Positions 60,018 to 64,000 of a stretch of DNA of 64,000 nucleotides are shown here, in pieces (the first letter of the stretch is position 1; each line of letters opens with the position of its first letter). The stretch lies in assembly GCA_022822625.1 (NCBI GenBank), contig JAJEAV010000005.1, positions 73,965-137,964 of the forward strand, given 5' to 3'. The notes beneath the pieces are model-generated. The model did no database searches and was not told the origin of the DNA. It saw nothing but the letters and a program-made list of their open reading frames with translations. Origin of the DNA: Gammaproteobacteria bacterium (GTDB lineage Bacteria > Pseudomonadota > Gammaproteobacteria > Arenicellales > Poriferihabitantaceae). Made by a program: the position numbers and the translations under genes.

Positions 60018-62009
60018 TTGTTCAAGAAAATTCTGATCGCAAACAGGGGAGAGATTGCGTGTCGCATCATTACCTCGGCCAAGCGTATGGGTATTGCCAC
60101 AGTCGCAGTGTATTCGGAGGCAGATCGGAATACCAGGCATGTACACGAGGCTGACGAGGCAACCTGTATCGGAAAATCGTCGGCTACGGAAAGTTATCTT
60201 AATGGCGATCGTATTATTGAAGTCTGTCTGGAAAGCGGTGCCGAAGCCATTCATCCCGGCTATGGATTTCTTTCCGAGAATGCAGATTTTGCAGAGAAGC
60301 TGGAAGTAGCGGGTATTACGTTCATTGGCCCAAAATCCCATGCAATTCGAGCCATGGGAGACAAGATTACTTCAAAGAAACTTGCCGCAGAAGCCGGAGT
60401 TAATACCATTCCGGGATTTGATGGAGTTGTAGCTGATGCCAGTCAGGCAGTAGAAATTGCAAGGGAGGTCGGGTATCCGGTGATCATCAAGGCTTCAGCC
60501 GGTGGCGGTGGTAAGGGTATGCGCATTGCTCATGATGATACCGAATGTCGTGAGGGGTTTGAACGGGCAACCAGTGAGGCTCAGTCGAGCTTCGGAGACG
60601 GGAGGATTTTCATCGAGAAGTTCATCATCAATCCCCGGCATATTGAAATTCAGGTGTTGGCTGATAGCCATGGGCATGTCATAGCATTGAACGAAAGGGA
60701 ATGCTCGATTCAGCGTCGATATCAGAAAGTTGTCGAGGAAGCTCCTTCCGTATTTTTGAATGATGAGACCCGAGGCAAAATGATGGCACAGGCTGTTGCT
60801 CTTGCCAAAGCTGTCGATTATCAGTCGGCGGGAACGGTTGAGATGGTGGTTGATGAGAGGCGAAATTTCTATTTTCTTGAGATGAATACACGTCTGCAGG
60901 TTGAACATCCAATCACGGAAATGATTACTGGTATCGATCTGGTGGAGTGGATGATTCGAATTGCGGGCGGTGAACACCTCACCATTAAACAGGAGGATGT
61001 GGGAATCAATGGATGGTCAATGGAATCCAGGATTTATGCCGAGAATCCGGATCGTGGGTTTTTGCCTTCGACCGGGCGCATTCGCAAATATCAGATACCC
61101 CCGACTTCGCAGCATGTGAGATTGGACACTGGTATTGAAGAAGGTTCGGAAATTTCCATATTCTACGACCCGATGATCGCCAAGCTGATTACGTGGGGCG
61201 AAACCCGGGAACAGGCAATGGAAGCCATGACTGACTCGCTCAATCGATACTACATTCGGGGTGTTGATACCAATATCGCATTTCTATCTTCAATCCTGAA
61301 CAAGCCTGATTTTCGTTCAGGGAAATTCAACACCTCTTTTATTGAGAAGGAGTACCCGAACAACTTTAGCACAGAGCCGATTGGCGCGAGCCTGCTTCCT
61401 TATGTCGTAAGCGCAATTTCATCGATTCATCATCGACACCATGTCCGGGCCGGCACCATATCTGGGCAAATAGAGGGATATGGTCTGCATGTCAATTTGA
61501 ACTGGGTTGTGATTATCGGAGATGTGGAGTATTTGACCCAGATTCAGCAAGATGAAAATGATAACGACATTATTGTTGCGTTTGAAGGGAATAGCTACAA
61601 AGTGGTCGATGACTGGACGATTGCGGACCCCGTTTACGTAGGCAAGGTGGGTGATAAAGACATCAGCTTCCAGATCGAAAAATCGGACTTCCGGTATGAT
61701 ATTGTCTGTGATTCCCATGTCGGGAAAGTGATGGTCTGCCGTCCTGAAACTGCCCGACTTAATCGGTTGATGCCAGTCAAGAGGCCTCCCGATCACTCCC
61801 GTTATCTGCTTTCGCCAATGCCGGGGCTTCTCGTTTCACTGTTGGTCGAAGTTGGACAACAGGTGAAGCCGGGTGCAGAACTTGCAGTGATTGAGGCCAT
61901 GAAGATGGAAAATTCGTTGCAAGCAGAGCAATCCAGTATTGTTGCAAGAATCTTGGTTGAACCAGGTGATAAACTTGAAGTGGATCAACCGATTCTTGAA
62001 TTCAGGTAA
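60018..62009 (+). CDS. pccA: Propionyl-CoA carboxylase biotin carboxylase/BCCP alpha subunit
   Basis: 'KILIANRGEIACRIITSAKRMGI', 'HPGYGFLSENADFAEKLE', 'KASAGGGGKGMRIA', biotinyl motif 'VIEAMKMENSLQAEQ'. Confidence 0.96.
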   Translation: MFKKILIANRGEIACRIITSAKRMGIATVAVYSEADRNTRHVHEADEATCIGKSSATESYLNGDRIIEVCLESGAEAIHPGYGFLSENADFAEKLEVAGITFIGPKSHAIRAMGDKITSKKLAAEAGVNTIPGFDGVVADASQAVEIAREVGYPVIIKASAGGGGKGMRIAHDDTECREGFERATSEAQSSFGDGRIFIEKFIINPRHIEIQVLADSHGHVIALNERECSIQRRYQKVVEEAPSVFLNDETRGKMMAQAVALAKAVDYQSAGTVEMVVDERRNFYFLEMNTRLQVEHPITEMITGIDLVEWMIRIAGGEHLTIKQEDVGINGWSMESRIYAENPDRGFLPSTGRIRKYQIPPTSQHVRLDTGIEEGSEISIFYDPMIAKLITWGETREQAMEAMTDSLNRYYIRGVDTNIAFLSSILNKPDFRSGKFNTSFIEKEYPNNFSTEPIGASLLPYVVSAISSIHHRHHVRAGTISGQIEGYGLHVNLNWVVIIGDVEYLTQIQQDENDNDIIVAFEGNSYKVVDDWTIADPVYVGKVGDKDISFQIEKSDFRYDIVCDSHVGKVMVCRPETARLNRLMPVKRPPDHSRYLLSPMPGLLVSLLVEVGQQVKPGAELAVIEAMKMENSLQAEQSSIVARILVEPGDKLEVDQPILEFR

Positions 62010-62041
62010 GGTATTGTTGAGACTCGAATCTGCTACTCCAT

Positions 62042-63007
62042 ATGGTGAATATCGACGCATTACGCTCGGGAGACCGCAAGGTACTTGCCAAACTGCTTAC
62101 GCTTGTCGAGTCGACTCGACTCGAAGATCGGCAGGAAACCGAACAGATACTTGAAAATCTTACCGGCCAGACGGGTAATTCCCTAAGAATTGGGATTACC
62201 GGTATTCCCGGGGCTGGTAAATCAACAATGATAGAGGCTCTTGGGCATCAGGTAATTGGGGCGGGCAGTAAGCTTGCGGTATTGGCAGTTGATCCAAGCT
62301 CCATGATATCGGGCGGCGCGATTCTGGGGGACAAGACAAGAATGCAGACTTTGGCGCTGGATCCATTCGCTTATATTCGGCCCAGCCCTGCTGGAAAGTC
62401 TTTGGGGGGTGTTGCAAGGCGTACCCGAGAATCTATTCTGGTGCTTGAGGCAGCAGGGTATGACGTGATATTCGTGGAGACTGTTGGAGTTGGTCAGGCT
62501 GAGTCCATGGTCAGCCAAATGGCCGATCTTTCGATATTGATGTTGCTGCCCGGGGGAGGGGATGATCTACAGGGAATCAAGCGGGGTGTGATGGAGCTTG
62601 CTGATATCGTCGTCATCAATAAGGCCGATGGCGATCTGCAAAAACGGGCAGCCTTGTCGGAAATCGATATTCGCCATGCACTTGAGTTTATGCGGCCCCG
62701 GCACCGAGGCTGGAAGCCTTGTGTCCTGAAGACCTCCGCCCTTCAAGGTGAGGGCGTGAATGAGTTGTGGAAAGTAATCCTTGAGTTTCGTAAGCAGACT
62801 GAGCAAACTGGTGCGTTTCGGCAAAATCGGGAGAGGCAGTTGTGTGACTGGATTCGTATGGAGGCTCGTGAGATGATTCTTGATCAGTTCGATAAGGACC
62901 AGCGCTTATCCACAGCGGATTCGGTCAGCAAGGACGCCGAAACATCGAGCAGTCACATCACAGCAGCAAGGAAGCTGGTGAACCGTTTCTTCGAGTTGTC
63001 ATCATGA
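62042..63007 (+). CDS. meaB: Methylmalonyl-CoA mutase-associated G3E GTPase MeaB
   Basis: 'RIGITGIPGAGKSTMIEALG', 'LAVDPSSMISGGAILGDKTRM', 'FVETVGVGQAESMVSQMADLSILMLLPGGGDDLQGIKRGVMELADIVVINKAD'. Confidence 0.96.
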   Translation: MVNIDALRSGDRKVLAKLLTLVESTRLEDRQETEQILENLTGQTGNSLRIGITGIPGAGKSTMIEALGHQVIGAGSKLAVLAVDPSSMISGGAILGDKTRMQTLALDPFAYIRPSPAGKSLGGVARRTRESILVLEAAGYDVIFVETVGVGQAESMVSQMADLSILMLLPGGGDDLQGIKRGVMELADIVVINKADGDLQKRAALSEIDIRHALEFMRPRHRGWKPCVLKTSALQGEGVNELWKVILEFRKQTEQTGAFRQNRERQLCDWIRMEAREMILDQFDKDQRLSTADSVSKDAETSSSHITAARKLVNRFFELSS

Positions 63008-63025
63008 ATTTTAAAATTGAATCCC

Positions 63026-63430
63026 ATGATTGGAAATCTTAATCATGTAGCTATCGTTGTCCCTGATCTCGATGCGGCCAGTCGCTTGTATCGAGAGGCT
63101 TTCGGTGCCGATGTATCAGCCCCTGTTAATCTTGAAGAACATGGAGTTACTACGGTTTTCGTCAACCTGCCCAATACCAGGATCGAACTGCTTCATCCTC
63201 TTGGTGAAAATTCTCCGGTCCGGCGTTTTCTGGAAAACAATCCTGATGGAGGAATGCACCATGTCTGTTATGAGGTAACAGACATCAAGGTTGCCATACA
63301 GCGTTTGGTCGAACAGGGCCTCAGGGTACTCGGAGAAGGGAAACCCAGAATTGGTGCGCATGGCAAGCCGGTTGTTTTTCTGCATCCCAAGGATGGTATT
63401 GGAACATTAATCGAACTTGAGCAGGTTTGA
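63026..63430 (+). CDS. mce: Methylmalonyl-CoA epimerase
   Basis: 'LNHVAIVVPDLDAASRLYREAFG', 'IELLHPLGENSPVRRFLENNPDGGMHHVCYEV'; VOC family. Confidence 0.95.
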   Translation: MIGNLNHVAIVVPDLDAASRLYREAFGADVSAPVNLEEHGVTTVFVNLPNTRIELLHPLGENSPVRRFLENNPDGGMHHVCYEVTDIKVAIQRLVEQGLRVLGEGKPRIGAHGKPVVFLHPKDGIGTLIELEQV

Positions 63431-63491
63431 ATGAAGACCTGTTCGGTTTCAGCCCCAGTGCTTTCTGGATATCAGGACAAATGCCTCCAAC

Positions 63492-64000
63492 ATGAACAAT
63501 TCGGATGAGATTTATGCATCGAAGCGTGTCTCATTAAGGGATTTTGCGTTTGGCCCTGAGGTCGCCCGGGTTTTTCCGGATATGGTTCGTCGATCAGTTC
63601 CCGGTTATGAGACCCTGGCATTCATGGTTGGCTGTATCGCAGGAATGAGGGCAAAGCCAAACAGCAACGTTTATGACCTCGGTTGTTCGCTTGGACAGTC
63701 AACACTCATGATGCATTCCCGGATTGATTGCCCCGGGGTGCATTATGTTTGTGTCGATAACTCACGAGATATGCTCAATGGTTGCCAAAAGAATCTCGAT
63801 AGTCAGATTTCTGAAACAAGTTATACCCTGATTAACGATGATGTCCAGTCAGTCTCGATCAACAATGCCAGCGTCGTGGCGATGAATTTGACATTGCAGT
63901 TCGTTAACCCGGCCGAACGCGATCGATTGATTCAGAAAATTCATGATGGGCTTCTGTCAACTGGTGTACTGGTCTTGTCAGAAAAAGTGATTTTGGATAA
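63492..64000 (+). CDS. cmoA: Carboxy-SAM synthase, N-terminal part, runs off window
   Basis: Own translation: MNNSDEIYASKRVSLRDFAFGPEVARVFPDMVRRSVPGYETLAFMVGCIAGMRAKPNSNVYDLGCSLGQSTLMMHSRI...; not in the ORF track (no stop in window). Confidence 0.9.
   Translation, partial: MNNSDEIYASKRVSLRDFAFGPEVARVFPDMVRRSVPGYETLAFMVGCIAGMRAKPNSNVYDLGCSLGQSTLMMHSRIDCPGVHYVCVDNSRDMLNGCQKNLDSQISETSYTLINDDVQSVSINNASVVAMNLTLQFVNPAERDRLIQKIHDGLLSTGVLVLSEKVILD

Noticed and set aside
1-64000. CRISPR arrays, rRNA, tRNA, IS elements or integrases
   Set aside because: None recognised by reading: no regular repeat-spacer pattern, no recognised tRNA/rRNA gene, no transposase or integrase protein. Short or divergent ones could be missed without tRNAscan/ISfinder.

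Overview
The window looks like a gammaproteobacterial chromosome segment. This is inferred from gene order and family recognition only; no searches were run. Left part (1-22.2 kb): a conserved housekeeping block on two strands, amgK-like (partial, missed by the ORF track)-glnD-map on the minus strand, and rpsB-tsf-frr-uppS-cdsA-dxr-rseP-bamA-skp-lpxD-fabZ-lpxA-lpxB-rnhB-dnaE on the plus strand. pyrH is missing from its usual place between tsf and frr, and S2 carries a long C-terminal extension. Middle (22.2-42.3 kb): AAA ATPase, DUF3306-like, DUF3305-like, FdhD, PhyH dioxygenase, Tas-like aldo/keto reductase, DUF4212 plus a large Na+/solute symporter with an EF-hand-like loop, ArsS-like radical SAM, nth, rnfB-like, SPL-like radical SAM, malic enzyme, argS, SPOR protein, hemC and hemD. 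The best candidate for an undescribed system is an AT-rich, tightly packed three-gene minus-strand cassette (about 42.35-44.75 kb): a STAS-like/HATPase fusion with a basic N-terminus, a DUF4325 STAS-like protein and a single-TM protein. It sits inside an otherwise standard hemC-hemD-hemX-hemY block. A second accessory zone (about 47.6-55.9 kb) has a DUF4143-type ATPase, a MetX-like hydrolase, a frameshifted small ORF overlapping an ImmA/IrrE-type peptidase gene, and an MmeI-like single-chain restriction-modification enzyme with mosaic base composition. The right end (56.2-63.4 kb) is a complete propionyl-CoA to succinyl-CoA module (mcm, pccB, pccA, meaB, mce), followed by a partial cmoA running off the window.
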